This document shows, in pieces, positions 30,970 through 43,643 of a stretch of 64,000 bases of DNA. The notes beneath the pieces were generated by a model. The model did not search any database. It had not been told where the DNA came from and worked only from the letters and a program-made list of their open reading frames with translations. Source of the DNA: Latrodectus hesperus. Lineage: Eukaryota; Arthropoda; Arachnida; Araneae; Theridiidae. Every line of letters begins with the position of its first letter. Within the stretch, counting starts at the first letter, position 1. Position numbers and translations under genes: made by a program. Where the stretch lies: contig JAJQOW010000014.1 of the NCBI GenBank assembly GCA_037975125.1, forward strand, positions 20,043,484 to 20,107,483, in the 5' to 3' direction.

Positions 30970-33090
30970 CGGTTGAATGATCAAGACAGAAGCAAAGTTC
31001 TTCTACCTTCAGTGATGGCGTTCCATATTTCTATCCACTGGTCAAGAGCAATTTTGCGAAGAGGTTGGGTGAGGTGGGATTTTGGCCATGCAATCTTATT
31101 GTAATGTTCCGTTTGCGTGGTAGCAGCATTGGCAAGGTTGTCTGCCATATTTCCAAGGTTAGTATTGTGGGATTTAATACACTGGATGAAACATTTAGCT
31201 GAGGTATCAGAGATTGGTTTGAATCCGTTTGGATGGTCACTTTGATGTTCGTGGTTGAGAATTGTCGCTATTTATGATTCGCTGTCTGTGAAAATGGTAA
31301 AAAATACTGAATTAAGTGCGTGGTCGATTGCTTGAAGGATCGCAAGTGATTCTGCTTGCAAGAAGCTGTTGTTGGGGTGGAGACTGAGACGCGTTCACCA
31401 TCACTTCTTCACCCTTGAAGTACATAAAGGCACTGCCAAAGTTTCCATTTAGTTTGAATCCATCTGCGTTCTTAAATTCATCATTTACTGGAGTAGTTAG
31501 CTTGTTGGATGTAAAGTGGAGGTTATTGCAAATATTCCTAAGATGTGAGATGGTGGTATTTTCCATGTTGTAATCGATCTGTTGTATAGGGATTGTGATC
31601 AAATATGCAACTCTGTTGAAGTCTTAAGATGAGTGTTTTGGATGCTTCCGTTTCCACCGCGATGTGCAATATTAGAATGCCAGAAATAACGCAGAGGGCT
31701 TGCGATGAGGTAGTTCGGAAGGCTCTGGTGATAGGGATTGTCAATTGTCTCTGAATGCTCGTGAGGTACGAACAAACATAGGCAGAAGGAGTTTGTTGTA
31801 GATTGTAATTCCTAGATATTGTACTGTGGTGGATTTAGGCATACTATTACCATTGAAGCAGAGTCTTGGGTAGGATCGTAGAATTTAGTCTTTGAAATGG
31901 AGATCTTGAGTACAAAGGTTATGGAAGCTGTTTAAAGAGTTTTGGGTGTTTACTTCTTTGGTTCAGGGGTTGACTATGAGAATTACATCTGCATAAGCCT
32001 GTATCTTTGTGTGGATAGGCCATGGGAAGGCGAGGAACTTGTTAAAGATGTTCCATAAAACCGGAGCTACCCTAGATCCATGTAGTCAGCCTCTGTTTAT
32101 ATTTCTTTTCAAGATACCACCATTTAATGGATTACAATTGCTTTGTTGTGCAGATACATTTGGATTAAATAAAAGATGTTATCTGGGCATTTAGTGTTAC
32201 TGATGTCTTGTAAGATTACTGGCCACCAGATGGCATAAATCTGCAATCGGAAGATCCAGGCTGTGACAACTGTCATATAGTGGTTTTGAGCTTCATTTTC
32301 ATGAATAATTTGAAGGTTACTAATTGCGTGTTCAGGGGAAAGATATCTTCGAAAACCTAACTGGTTGGTGTTAAGTATGTTGTTTTGAAGTTGAAAATGG
32401 AGTCTGTACATAACTAGCTTTTCAAGGACCTTACCCATGTTTGGCAAAAGATATCCTTTTATTCTAATTTATTTCTATAAAAATTTCTCCCCTATTATCT
32501 CCATCTAACATTATCTCGATGAGGACTCAAGAATTGCTTAAGATCATTTTTGACAATTTGTTTTCGTATCAGTAATTCCTAGGATTGCGTGAGAGGAACA
32601 AGCATACCCAGGTACATGAGGCGATCGTTATTCCATTTATATCTCTTGACAATGTTCAAGACTTCTTTTCTGGAAGCATTAGGTGTTGCTTGTCCAAACT
32701 CATTGAAATGAATTTTTTCTCGTTTTAAATATCAAACTCCTTCGACTATTAATTAATATTGACAATAAAGGTTTCCATAGCAACCACGGAAATTGAACTG
32801 AATGACTGGACACAAATCAACTTGATGTTTAGTGAATTTGAATGTAAAAAAACCATTCTCGGAATTCCCTATATGCTACAAGAAACAAGCGAAATTTAAT
32901 ATTCTGACTTCGAACTTCACCAGCTTGCATTTGTCCGTGTGGAAAATCGTATTCGTCTTCAAAGGGATCCGAGTCTGTCGAGAAACGTTGGTAATCAAGT
33001 TTATCTTGATCATCCAATCTAGGCAAAACGCTATGTTCGAAATCCTGCTTGATTTCAGTGAAGCAACAAGAAGATGCAGGCTTCTGTTTC
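30970..33090 (-). pseudogene. Third LINE family ORF2 fragment: reverse transcriptase and RNase H
   Basis: Reading leftward: a linker (32470-32960), the start of the reverse transcriptase (LPNMGKVLEKLVMYRLHFQL at about 32440, NTNQLGFRR), degenerate palm sequence, then RNase H. RNase H shows KLNGNFGSAFMYFKGEEV near 31430, with the first catalytic motif eroded to ADGF, and an FTDS motif near 31280. Many stops. It lies 5' of the ORF1 at 27611-29926 on the same strand, opposite to the order within one element, so these pieces come from at least two insertions or a rearrangement. Confidence 0.75.
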
Positions 33091-33582
33091 TGTAGTGTAA
33101 ATCAATGTAATAGTTTTGAACACAGTATGGGACTCTTCGACGAATGAGAGCTACGCTATTGTCAATAGTTTTCACAATTAGTCCTTACGAATTAAAACAA
33201 TATTTTCCGACACGATTTTTGCGTATCTTTTCAGAATGACTACGATTAGTAATTTGATGTCCTTGATCATTAGCTGAAATAGTAATAGTTTGTGGCAGCA
33301 AATTGATCCTGTCCATACTTTTGCAAAATGATGTTGCTCTTGAAAAGAAAAATCTTTTATAAATAAGAAACGTAAAAAATAAAATCAATTAAAAAAAGCA
33401 ATTTTCATGTACTTATTTTTACTCTCTAGAAATAATTCTTTTTTCGTTTTCAATTCGTTTTTCCTACATATTTATTAGTTTAAACTTGTAAGGTGAACAT
33501 TATTCAAGTTATGAGTTCAAAATATTGTAAGATATTTTTTTGAGAAAAATCACTCGATAATATAGTTAGTAATGCTAACTGT
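33091..33582. other. Unassigned DNA
   Basis: No gene or repeat recognised. Confidence 0.4.
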
Positions 33583-33586
33583 TTAA

Positions 33587-34551
33587 CCCCTTGCCAGTGT
33601 CGCCCAAATTCAGTTCGGGCACTTACTGCGTGCAGTATTTGTGATGCCCAAACATAGTTCGAGCAGAAGAAAAATTAACGATTTTATTTTGTGAAATCCG
33701 AGCTGAGTTCGTTTCCTAGGATACATAATTCTCTATTTTCTTAATAAATGACACAAGTGGTCCAAGTGTTTTACCAATTCTAGCTTTGGTTCTGAAGGTC
33801 CATGACTACAACAGCACTATGGGAGGTGATGTTAATGTCGATCAACATCTTACAGACTTCCCGGTTGCTAGAAAAAGAGGTAAAAAATATTACTAGAAAA
33901 TATTTTTCCATCTCCTACACCAGGTGTTATATAAATAACTCCTTTGTTTTGCATACTTCAGCAAGAGGTGCGAAAAATATGAATTTCAGAAAATCGATTG
34001 TTGAATTAAATTAACCAAATGTTCAACTACCAGGACCAGGGCGTCGTAGTGAAAGCTTACTGCGCCTCACAGGTCGACACTTTCCAGAACACATCCCATC
34101 AATGGGGAAAAAAATGTACTCCAACCAGGCAGTGTTTTATATGCTGTCGTAAAACCGATGAACAAGGGAAGAGAATAAGGTATGAGACACGAGTTTATTG
34201 TAAACAGTGCCAGGCTTTTGAACAGTACATTAGTTTTGGGGAATACCATACTGTAAAAGATTTTTAAAATTTATGTACTGAATATCATATTGTTGTGCTT
34301 TTATATTATATTAGTTATATTTAGCTTCAAAATTTCGTTTAATTTGCTCAATATGAATAACATGTATGTGTAATCAATGTTTTATGTGTATGCAAAAATC
34401 ATAAATATAGTAGTTATTGTATTTAAAACTTTATTTTTGTAATAAAAAAGCATTTTATATATCTTATAATAGTATAAAGAATAAAATTAAACAGTCAAAA
34501 AATTTTCTATTTTTGGTCAATTTTTCTGAAATATATGTCGCAGTTAAGGGG
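33587..34551 (+). mobile_element. Internally deleted piggyBac element (965 bp)
   Basis: Flanked by TTAA on both sides (33583-33586 and 34552-34555), the invariant piggyBac target. Imperfect terminal inverted repeats begin CCCCTTGCCAGTGTCG on the left and, on the opposite strand, CCCCTTAACTGCGACA on the right. Inside is only the C-terminal third of a transposase. Confidence 0.88.
33810..34267 (+). pseudogene. piggyBac transposase C-terminal remnant
   Basis: In the first part, read across a frameshift, GGDVNVDQHLTDFPVARK followed by KKYYKKIFFHLL matches the conserved GGVD-x-VDQ block of the DDE_Tnp_1_7 family. The second part (34019-34267) carries the C-terminal zinc ribbon: CFICCRK, RYETRVYCKQC and YHTVKDF. 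The N-terminal catalytic aspartates are deleted and stops are present, so it cannot be an active enzyme. Confidence 0.82.
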
Positions 34552-34555
34552 TTAA

Positions 34556-36639
34556 GTATAATAGTTATGCAATGATTTATAGGAATTACCATCGAAGTTT
34601 GTGGCACTAAATTTAGAAATAGTTGCAGACGCCGAAGAAAAAATTCTTATGAAAAGAGTATCAATTAAAAATAACATTTTTTATCTACTAAATATTTCAT
34701 AATTTTTTCTTCATAGATGATATTGAAAATTTGGCTGATGGGCTAAAGATTTTTTAAAATAACTTTCAAATAATTTAACAATTTGCTTCAGAAGAAAAAA
34801 TACTAATGATTCTATATATAATAATTCTATTTTTTAACTTCTATTTATGTTTCAAAAAAAGTTAATTCAAATTTTTTAGTATTTAAAAGTATCTAACTCC
34901 AATAAATTTCAATTGCTATTAATTATCCTTTTCAATAAGTTCGATTCTTATTCAATATATTTACATAATAATAACGTTTTATTTTTTTAATGAAAAGGTT
35001 ACTGACAGTATTCTTAAGAAAGCTCATTCTGCACAAATTTTTTTGCATTCAGCGTATAAAAAACTGTTATCATTAAAACATACCAAGATTACTTTTATAA
35101 AGTAACGGAAACTGCTGCAGTTAAAGCACATTTCTTATCCTATTATCTAATCTAGATAAATATTTGTAAAATATTTTAATATTTAGAAATAAACAGAATA
35201 TATATTAAAAAGTAAACAAGTAAAATCTTTTTAATCCAAAAAGTAAATATACCTGTTTAAAAAGTTTTAAAAAATATGTGTTTGCTTCAACATTTTTTAG
35301 TCAATATAAAAATATGAATTTTTATTGTTATACCCTGATTGCTTCATCTAAACAGTATTTAAGTTTAATGAAATTGTAAATTAAGTATAATTAGTTCTTT
35401 TCTAGTCACATTTATATAAAGAAAAATTTTAAATAGTCATAAAAATGAGATAGCTGTAATATATTTTTTTATAAAAGACCATAAAAACAAAGTGATAATT
35501 TAATGTCAAAGTTACTCTTAACAGTCTATATTCCTCTAAATAATATTCATTCTGTTAATATGTCTAATGGAAATTCCCTTGATTATACTATGATTTTGAT
35601 TTATACCTAAAAACTGTTAAAGACTCTTATTACTGCTTGAAATATTAATTAAGGCTTCATCATGAGTACAAAACTTTTACAAAAAATGCTTCTTTTTCAT
35701 GATTTATGACGTTGTTATGAATTATCATTTTGATAAATTCATATGTAAAACAATGATAAATAATGGACAATAACTTTGATAATTTCACTCATAATATTGG
35801 TGTCTTTGCAAATGTTTTGGTTTCACTTTTTGATTTATAGAGACACATTTTCTTTTATGAGGGTAGGAAATATTAAAAAATACACTTGAAATTTGCATTT
35901 TCTGCAAACTAATAAATTTGCGAATTATATTGCAATAAAGTTTTATTAATGTAGTGTAAAATATATTTTGAATCAAATTAGTTTTTTACTTTTTTGAGAA
36001 AATATCCAAATTATTTGTTAAGATTCTCAAAATTAATTGAAGTTAATAAATGTGTGATTCAAGCTTTGAAGTTCATTAAAATGAATAAATAATTCAAATC
36101 CTTATCATATGTATTGCAAAATTGTAACATTAATGTAACTGGAAATTTAATTTTACTTGTTAGAGTTAATAAAATAGTTACTTATCCATTTCAGTAATTT
36201 CTTAAATCATATTAACATAGAAAAAAAGTTAAGATTTCAAAGATTCTTTTTAATATATTTACAGCTAAAGTTCCTTTTCAAAGGTAGACAGTTCAAATAA
36301 TTAAAATACTATTCAGAATTCTTTAGCTAGGAAAAACTATTATTAAATTGCCATTATTTAATGTTTAAAACATTCTTATCACTTTCAATATATTTAAAAA
36401 AACAGATGAAATTTCTCGTAACAGTTCTTGTCAAACGATTCGATTCGTCGCCTGGAAGATGAGTTCTCATACTTAGTAGGTCATGTATATCATAATACAG
36501 TCTCAAGAGAAAAAAAAAATCCTAAGCACAAATTTATGTACACATAAAATGAAGTACCACATACATTGTGTGCGGTTTTGAAATATATGTATAGATTTTA
36601 AATAAATAAAAAATCAATAAAATATTTACAAATAGTATC
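34556..36639. other. AT-rich intergenic DNA
   Basis: Over 2 kb without a recognisable exon, RNA gene or mobile element. Confidence 0.55.
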
Positions 36640-37510
36640 TATGCTGAAATTTTAGTCAAAAATATTTTCTTCCACAAATTTAACAATAACTGTTAAATGT
36701 GCATATGAAAGAATTAAATTTTTACTATATTGTACCAGAAACAAAGTATTCTATAAAAAAGAGAGAATCAATATACAAAAAATTTCAGTATACAAGATAT
36801 AATTGAATAAAACAGATAAATAACCTAAATATAACCAAAAAACTAATTTGCAATTCTAGAAATAATCATTAAGTAAACATTATTCTATTTCTGTAAAATT
36901 TATCCATTTGAATGATTCAAAAATATGGAACAGTTGATAGTACAAATTAAAAAATAAATTGTATTTAAGCTCCTCTAAATAAAATTTTTTTTGTAAGTTG
37001 GAAAATGAATATTATAATACAGAAATAAAAAGTAAACGAAAATATTATGAATGCCGAAAATAGGATTAATTGTAGTAAATAAAGTATGTTTTAAGTTGAG
37101 CACAAATAAAGATAGCCTACATTTTCATTTACATTTATATACATATAATATAATAACACAAATGAAATGCGTGTATTTCAGGTCTTGAGTAGAAAAATAA
37201 TATTGCCAAATTTAAAACATTTCAAATCAATTCCTTAACCAAATATTAAACTTTTCGGAATATACTTATTTGAAATAAAGAAAAAAAATTTAAATTGTCT
37301 TAATAAACCAATTGAGAAAATCGTTTAAGAATCAGAGAATGTGATAACATTGTAACAGTTGAAACCTATGTAACAACAGTGATCAAAACAAATCTGAATT
37401 TATCTATATAATAATTCAAGATACACATTTTTACACCAAATTTTGGTAGGAATTAATCATTTTGCAATTGCACCTGTTAACTATAGAAATTCCTTTTAGC
37501 CCTTAAACGT
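36640..37510. repeat. Duplicated noncoding unit, copy R1
   Basis: It shares ordered words with R4 (57815-59190) and R5: TTGTACCAGAAAC, ATTTAAGCTCCTCTAAAT, GTAAGTTGGAAAATGAATAT, AAAATATTATGAATGC, GCGTGTATTTCAGG, then a TGTGATAA...AACAGTTGAAA block. Identity is moderate with many indels. No coding potential. Confidence 0.75.
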
Positions 37511-38050
37511 CTAGGAGTTCCGTGAAGAAAGTGCTTCCTTTTTGCTTTGTGGTTTCAACATAGTTTTGGCTTTCACTGCATCACAAAATTTTCCCTCTTT
37601 TGTCGGGAGCAAATATTTGAGGCTCCCTTCCCCAAATTGAAGGTTCAAAAGATTTTTAGACTGTGCACAAAATATAAAGCTAAACAGGCATCACCTAATC
37701 AGATATTGAGCTGCTTGAATTTTGACTTAGAAGAGGATTTTTCAAACCCCCTTATGTTTTTGGATTTCCTGGATGCTTATGGACTTGTGGAGTTGGTCTA
37801 GTTTTGGAATTGGAGCATCTGAGATTAGTAACAACAAAATCTCTTGTCAAGAATACAAAAACCTCTAATTATTGATGGGATGTAATTTTTGCCTTACCCT
37901 GGAACACCTCACAATATTCTCATTGTAATGACTTATAAGCACACCACACATTATACATTTCTTCCTCAGGTTCAGCATGATACGAGAAAAATATATCGTA
38001 TGTGGGGTTGTGTGATGCGTTTACGCGAGCTTGTTATAATGTTGATCTTT
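37511..38050. other. Unidentified insertion within duplicated DNA
   Basis: This segment is less AT-rich than its flanks and absent from the paralogous units. A plus-strand frame of 84 codons (37547-37801) has no recognisable domain. No terminal repeats found; possibly a decayed transposon or pseudogene. Confidence 0.35.
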
Positions 38051-39339
38051 GAATTTAGTTAAACATTCATATATGTCTGACTAAAAAGATTAACTACTTA
38101 CAATGAAATATATATTACAAAAATAAGAATTGAATTCAAAGCATACACAGAATATTTATACTTGCTTTTGAGCCCACTCTAAAGAAAAGAGAAAGAAAAC
38201 ATTAATAAATAACTATGAGAATCTAATGTACATGCATTCTTATCGATAATGTATTTTTATGCTATTAAAGTTTACATAAATGTACTTAAAGCAACGATTG
38301 TGAGCCAGGTAAGGTTTTGAAGAATACACGCACAAAAAATGCACGGTAAAAGTTTATTATCGGAGTACCTCTTGGTTCTTTAGTGATTTTTTGAAGCCAA
38401 GCTATGACTAAAAATATGATCGCTATACAAAGGTAGTTACCAAAATTATCAGAAATTAATGTTTATCGCCAAGATGTATTACCAAAACCAGTGATACACC
38501 GAATATAAATTATATTGACTACAATGACTGCGTAGCGAGGCGGGGGGGCAAGTGATTTTTTCATCTTCGAGGCGCAGCTTGGAGCGTTAAGCTAAATAGT
38601 ACCAAAGAAAAACTTAACTTTTCAGAAAATTTCTCTTTTATTTTGATCTTAACATCAGTTTTTTATTTTAGAAAACGAATTCTAAATTTAATAATTAAAT
38701 TGTCAAGTTGACAAATATACCGCAAAAACTTGGAAGTATAAAATGCGAAAACAAATTGTTATTGGTTAAAAATGAGAAAGAAGAGTGAAAGGCTAGGGAA
38801 AATAGTTGCAGCACAGCTTACCATAAACGATATTCTTCCTAATTTTATTTTCTTATTAATATGGAACTTAGTTGAGTTTCTAAATTCTGAAAATAAATCA
38901 TTAAAGAAATATTATTTCAGTAACATTTGTTAATTTCAATATAATCATTAGAGAAATATCGGTCCCCCTACACACACACATATATACACATACATACATA
39001 TATACATACATACATATATACGCATACAAAGTAAGAAACACATTGACCATATCTTAAAATTAAAATGAAAGATTTTCACGAAATAAATATTTCTATTTTT
39101 TAAAAAATTAATAAATTATCGCATTTTTAATAGAATTCATTTAAGTTTAAATCTGTGTTATAAATTCATTACAATTTAAACAAAAATAAAGAAAATAGTA
39201 TTACGTTAGGGAGCAACACACAGACTAATGTAATACATTAAAATAAAATTTGAAAAGAGCCCAAAATTTAAAATACATAATTCTATTCAAAGTAAGCAAT
39301 TTCCCATTTTTACATACGGCAATTAACAGATACATAAAG
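38051..39339. other. AT-rich DNA with a short low-complexity tract
   Basis: Contains CA/TA-type simple repeat at 38970-39028 and a GC-rich spot with seven consecutive G at about 38541. No gene. Confidence 0.5.
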
Positions 39340-40500
39340 ACTCATAAATTACTGACATGGAATAAGAATATCCTAGAAAAACTTGAAATATGTTTTCACT
39401 TCAACACGTGTTGTTGATACTAATGTTTTCGAATTCAGATGGAGCGCTATTTTAAATTAACTGTTTCTCACCTCGCATGCCTTAGAATTTCGCAAAATTG
39501 TTAAATTAATGCACTAGCTATTTTGCAGCACAGTTAATACTTTTTAATTTTCTCTCTCTCTCAGTATTGTCTCCACAATTCAAATTAAATTTATTATCTA
39601 CAATAATTTCATTTTATTTTGGTAATAGTGATCTGTTAGACTTTCTAAGGTGCTGTTTTTATGTGAAGAGTCACTCAAGAAAATAAAATAGTTGGCAATA
39701 CAAATTAAGAAATAAGATTGATTTCTCAACCCCCTGTGAGCAATAATAAACACTCTTTTTTTATACGAAAATGAACATTATAATACAAGAATAAAAATTA
39801 AATAGAAATATTATGAATGCAGAAAATAGCCTTATAGAAATGAATAAAATATGTTCAAAGTTTACTATAAGTAAAGATGGCCTTTATTTCCATGTGCCTA
39901 TTTTTCATATATTAAATGAGAGAAATAATATGCATAAAATAAAAATTTTAAGTAGAAATATAGTTATTCGCAATTTAATATATTTTAAATCAAATCCTTA
40001 CTAGAATATTCAGAAGCTATTCGGAATATATTTGCTTGAAAATGTTTTACAAAATTATAAAGAATATTTTAAAATTCTCTTAAATTATTTTAGAAGGTCA
40101 TTTGAAATTCAGAGAAAGAGAGAGAGAGTTGTGTGTGTGATAAGTATGTAAAAACTGAAAACTATGTAATAACTGTGATCAAAGTATCCTCGAATTTAAA
40201 GATTAATAATAATTCAAAATTCACATTTTTACAACAAATTTTGGAAGGAATTATCCATTTTACAATTGCATCTATTATCTATAGAAATTCCATTAAATTC
40301 CGTAAACGAAAATTAGGTGTCTATTGTATGTCCATTACAGATTATATCAAATGTATTTCCTGTTGTAACTGGAATGAAAAGTTATTCAATTTCTTTCAAC
40401 CAACAGACGCTTTTTGCTAGAAATGTATAAAGAGAAAATCTCTATAATTCTTCTAATCTAAAACTTTCATTTACATTAGTAAAAGTAAATTCCGGTATTT
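39340..40500. repeat. Duplicated noncoding unit, copy R2
   Basis: Aligns with 58440-59200 in R4 and with 46860-47190 in R3: a decayed promoter-exon segment (39340-39560), an AAAATAGTTGGCAATACAAATTA block, ATATTATGAATGCAGAAAATAG, and the AACAGTTG/TGATCAAAG block. Confidence 0.7.
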
Positions 40501-41243
40501 TTTCTGTTCTTATTATTTACTTATTACAACTTAACATAAACTCATTCAATATAAAATAGTTATTGTTTTCCTAAAGGTGTTTCTTTTATATTAGGCCCTA
40601 TTCATTAGTCGTAAAGGAAAAGAAACAGGCTCCTTGTTCAGTCAAGTCAGTCGGGACAATGGGAAAATCCTAAGCTCCTTCCTGAACACATGTGCATGCA
40701 GCAGAGTTAGAGATAAATATCACCTTATTTAGACAGAAATGAAACTTTTTCGTCTGAACGTTCAATAGAGATCGTATCCGCAGCCTTCTACTCTCAGGAA
40801 CATAGGCATGATTAGAAATAGTATAATATTAAGTCATGCTTGGAAAAAATGTCTAATTGCTTAAGATGCAAGTAAAAGTAATGGAAGGCAAAAATTTCTT
40901 TTCAAGTTTAATTTTTAATTTGTGACTCTTTATATATATAATCTCGAATTAAAAATAATCAACAAATATCAACCAATAATTGTATAAATTGCTTAAAAAT
41001 GAAAACGACAGTACATCGAAGAATATTTCACTATTATTTTAATTCCCAAAAGAAATGCTAATATCTGAATTTTTAGCTTTTTATGAAAATATTTCTTTAT
41101 ACAAACACCATTGATTTATCTCATTTTATCAAATCTAAATAGGCTAAAGAATTTGCTATTTGGTGTACATGTAAATTTAAACATAAAATAGGAAGCTATT
41201 TAAATCAGCATTAACTAATTAGCTTGTTAAATATCATATCTCA

Positions 41244-41288
<45 letters not shown>

Positions 41289-42005
41289 GAAGAAATTTGA
41301 GGGTTAGTAATAAATGAATTATTTACACAATTACTATTAGCTTCATACTCTTCGATGTTAATTTGTTTCAAGAATTCTACCCAGATAATATTATACAATG
41401 TACTTAAATCTACTGTGTGCAAAAAATAAATTCGAACTCAGGACTCAATGGGATCATATAACAGAAAACTTTGCAAACAAAAATAATACATTAAAAAAGA
41501 AACATGATAAAAGTGAAACAACATATAATTCAAACATTTTGAGAATATAAAAATTTAAAAACAAATGCAGTTGAATGTTTTCAACAATTGAATTTCACAG
41601 TAGATGTAAAGGAATATTGAAAAAATTTTATTACATTTAGGAATTACAGTCAAAAAATATTGCTTTAGAATTACAAAAACTCTAAAGACATTATTTTAAA
41701 AGCAGGAATTAATTTTCACATCAACATTATATTAAAAGATCTTGATGCAACATTAAACAACTATTGATTTCAACTAAAATTAGAAACTACATTTAACTGC
41801 TACTTCTATAAATTTAAGGGTCATCAAAATTACTAAAAATTAATATTTATAAATTTTAATTAAGAAATAAAATTATAAGCTCTTTAGAACAGAGAGAGAG
41901 ACATGAAATAAGCTGCCATTTTAAAGTTGAGCAGCAAACAATCAGCAAATTCTAAAAGCCTTCACACAATTTGTAAGAGATATTAAAGTGCTTGAGCATC
42001 TAGAG
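40501..42005. other. AT-rich intergenic DNA
   Basis: Includes an (AT)n tract at about 41248-41286. The hAT target-site copy ATCTAGAG occupies 41998-42005. No gene. Confidence 0.5.
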
Positions 42006-43235
42006 CAGCACTGTCCAAAGCACGACCCGTGGGCCACTTGCGTCCATCATTCCATCTTTGTGCGGCCCGCGGTTGTGTTTTAAAAATTTTAACAGAAGAA
42101 TAAATTTTTCCACATTTTTCTTACAAAATTTTTTGGTAGAAATGATTTATTTTTTATATGGTATTATAAATAAATAACCTAAACATAGAATCGTATTCGC
42201 ACGTACGTAATTGTGATTCCCGTCTTGACTCGTGTTTAGCGCCTTATTCACGGTGCTCAGTTGTCTGTCAAGGCCGTTGCGCAGAATAATAGAAGTTGCA
42301 CTGCTTTGATATTTTCAAAAGCCACCCGATTTGAGGGACATTAAAATTAAGATTGCAACTGATTGATTTATTAGATTGCGTTCCCCACCCGTCGGGTGAT
42401 CGGAGAGTGAAAGAATATTGGCCGGCGTACATCTATTGGTTGTCATTTGACGTGACGAGTGTTGTGTAGTATTGGGTTGCTCGGAAAGTCATTTCGTTTT
42501 TTCCACCTGGATCAGCTTTTTGCTAGTAAAAATCAACCACTTTATGAGTGTGAAATCGTGCTACTACCAGAAATATGGTAAAAGCTATTGGACTAGAATG
42601 GAAAATATGCAATGCATTACGATGTTTATTCGTTATACATTTTACATTTTCATGAAAAACGAAATGACTTTCTGAAACACTCAATAGCTATTTAGTAATT
42701 GTAGTGGTTGTGTGTAATTCGAGCTTTTATTTATTTTTTAAATTTAAACTATAGATTTAATTAAAGAGTAAACAAAACTCTATTGTGAAAAATAACAAGA
42801 CTCATTATGTCTTTGAAGAAGCGAAAAAATAAGTGATGAACATCGTGCATTTAATGAAAGATGGGAGTTAGACCATCTGATCTGCAACAATAACAATAAA
42901 ATTCAGTGTATGATTTGTATGCAAGTTTTGTCGGTGAATAAGGAATACAATGTGAAACGGCACTATACTACTTTACATGAAGAAATATATAAAAACATAT
43001 CTATAAATAAAAAAAAATTATTTTACCAGAGTATAAAAAAAACTAATACATCAAACAAGTATGTTTTCAAAAGTAAGTACAGATAATGAACAAAGTTTGA
43101 CTGCGTCTTAAGAAGTTTCTTTACTATTAACCAAAGCAAAAAAAAAAAACCATTCAGTGATGGGATTTTAATGAAATAAATTATACAACTAAATGGCCTG
43201 AGCAAATATTCGATATAACCGTTAACCCTCAAAGC
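42006..43235 (+). mobile_element. hAT DNA transposon, 5' fragment
   Basis: The left terminus CAGCACTGTCCAAAGCACG, followed by GTGGGCC, is the classic hAT inverted repeat and is preceded by an 8-bp ATCTAGAG, matching the hAT target preference around CTAG. A BED-type transposase start lies inside. No matching right terminus was found, so the 3' part is deleted. Confidence 0.82.
42807..43230 (+). pseudogene. hAT transposase N-terminus (zinc finger)
   Basis: Begins MSLKKRK at 42807. After a one-base shift it reads SDEHRAFNERWELDHL and then a BED-like finger, CMICMQVLSVNKEYNVKRHY, with the second His in TLHEE. Further shifted pieces (VSTDNEQSLTAS, EVSLLLTKAKK) continue the family's region after the finger. 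The DDE catalytic core is missing. Confidence 0.78.
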
Positions 43236-43532
43236 AAGAAATTAACAAATAATTGCAGCATTTGTGTTCTATTGATTGAAGAATAATGAAAAACATTCCT
43301 CATATTGCTTTTTCATGAGAAACATTTTTACATGGTATCAGCTCAATTAAATTGATGTCGATTATCTGTGAGCAGAATAAAAGATGATGAAAGAGCGATT
43401 CCATTATTCCCACACTAGAATACTTATTTATATAATTATAAGTATCATTTACAGTTAATTTAGAATATATTATTAGTATCATCTGGCTTCGAAAAATGAG
43501 ATGTTATATTTTCACATAGTTAATAGAGTATG

Positions 43533-43643
<111 letters not shown>

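Noticed and set aside
38970..39028. Possible repeat array of regulatory interest
   Set aside because: Ordinary CA/TA simple repeat; no CRISPR-like or satellite structure is present anywhere in the window.
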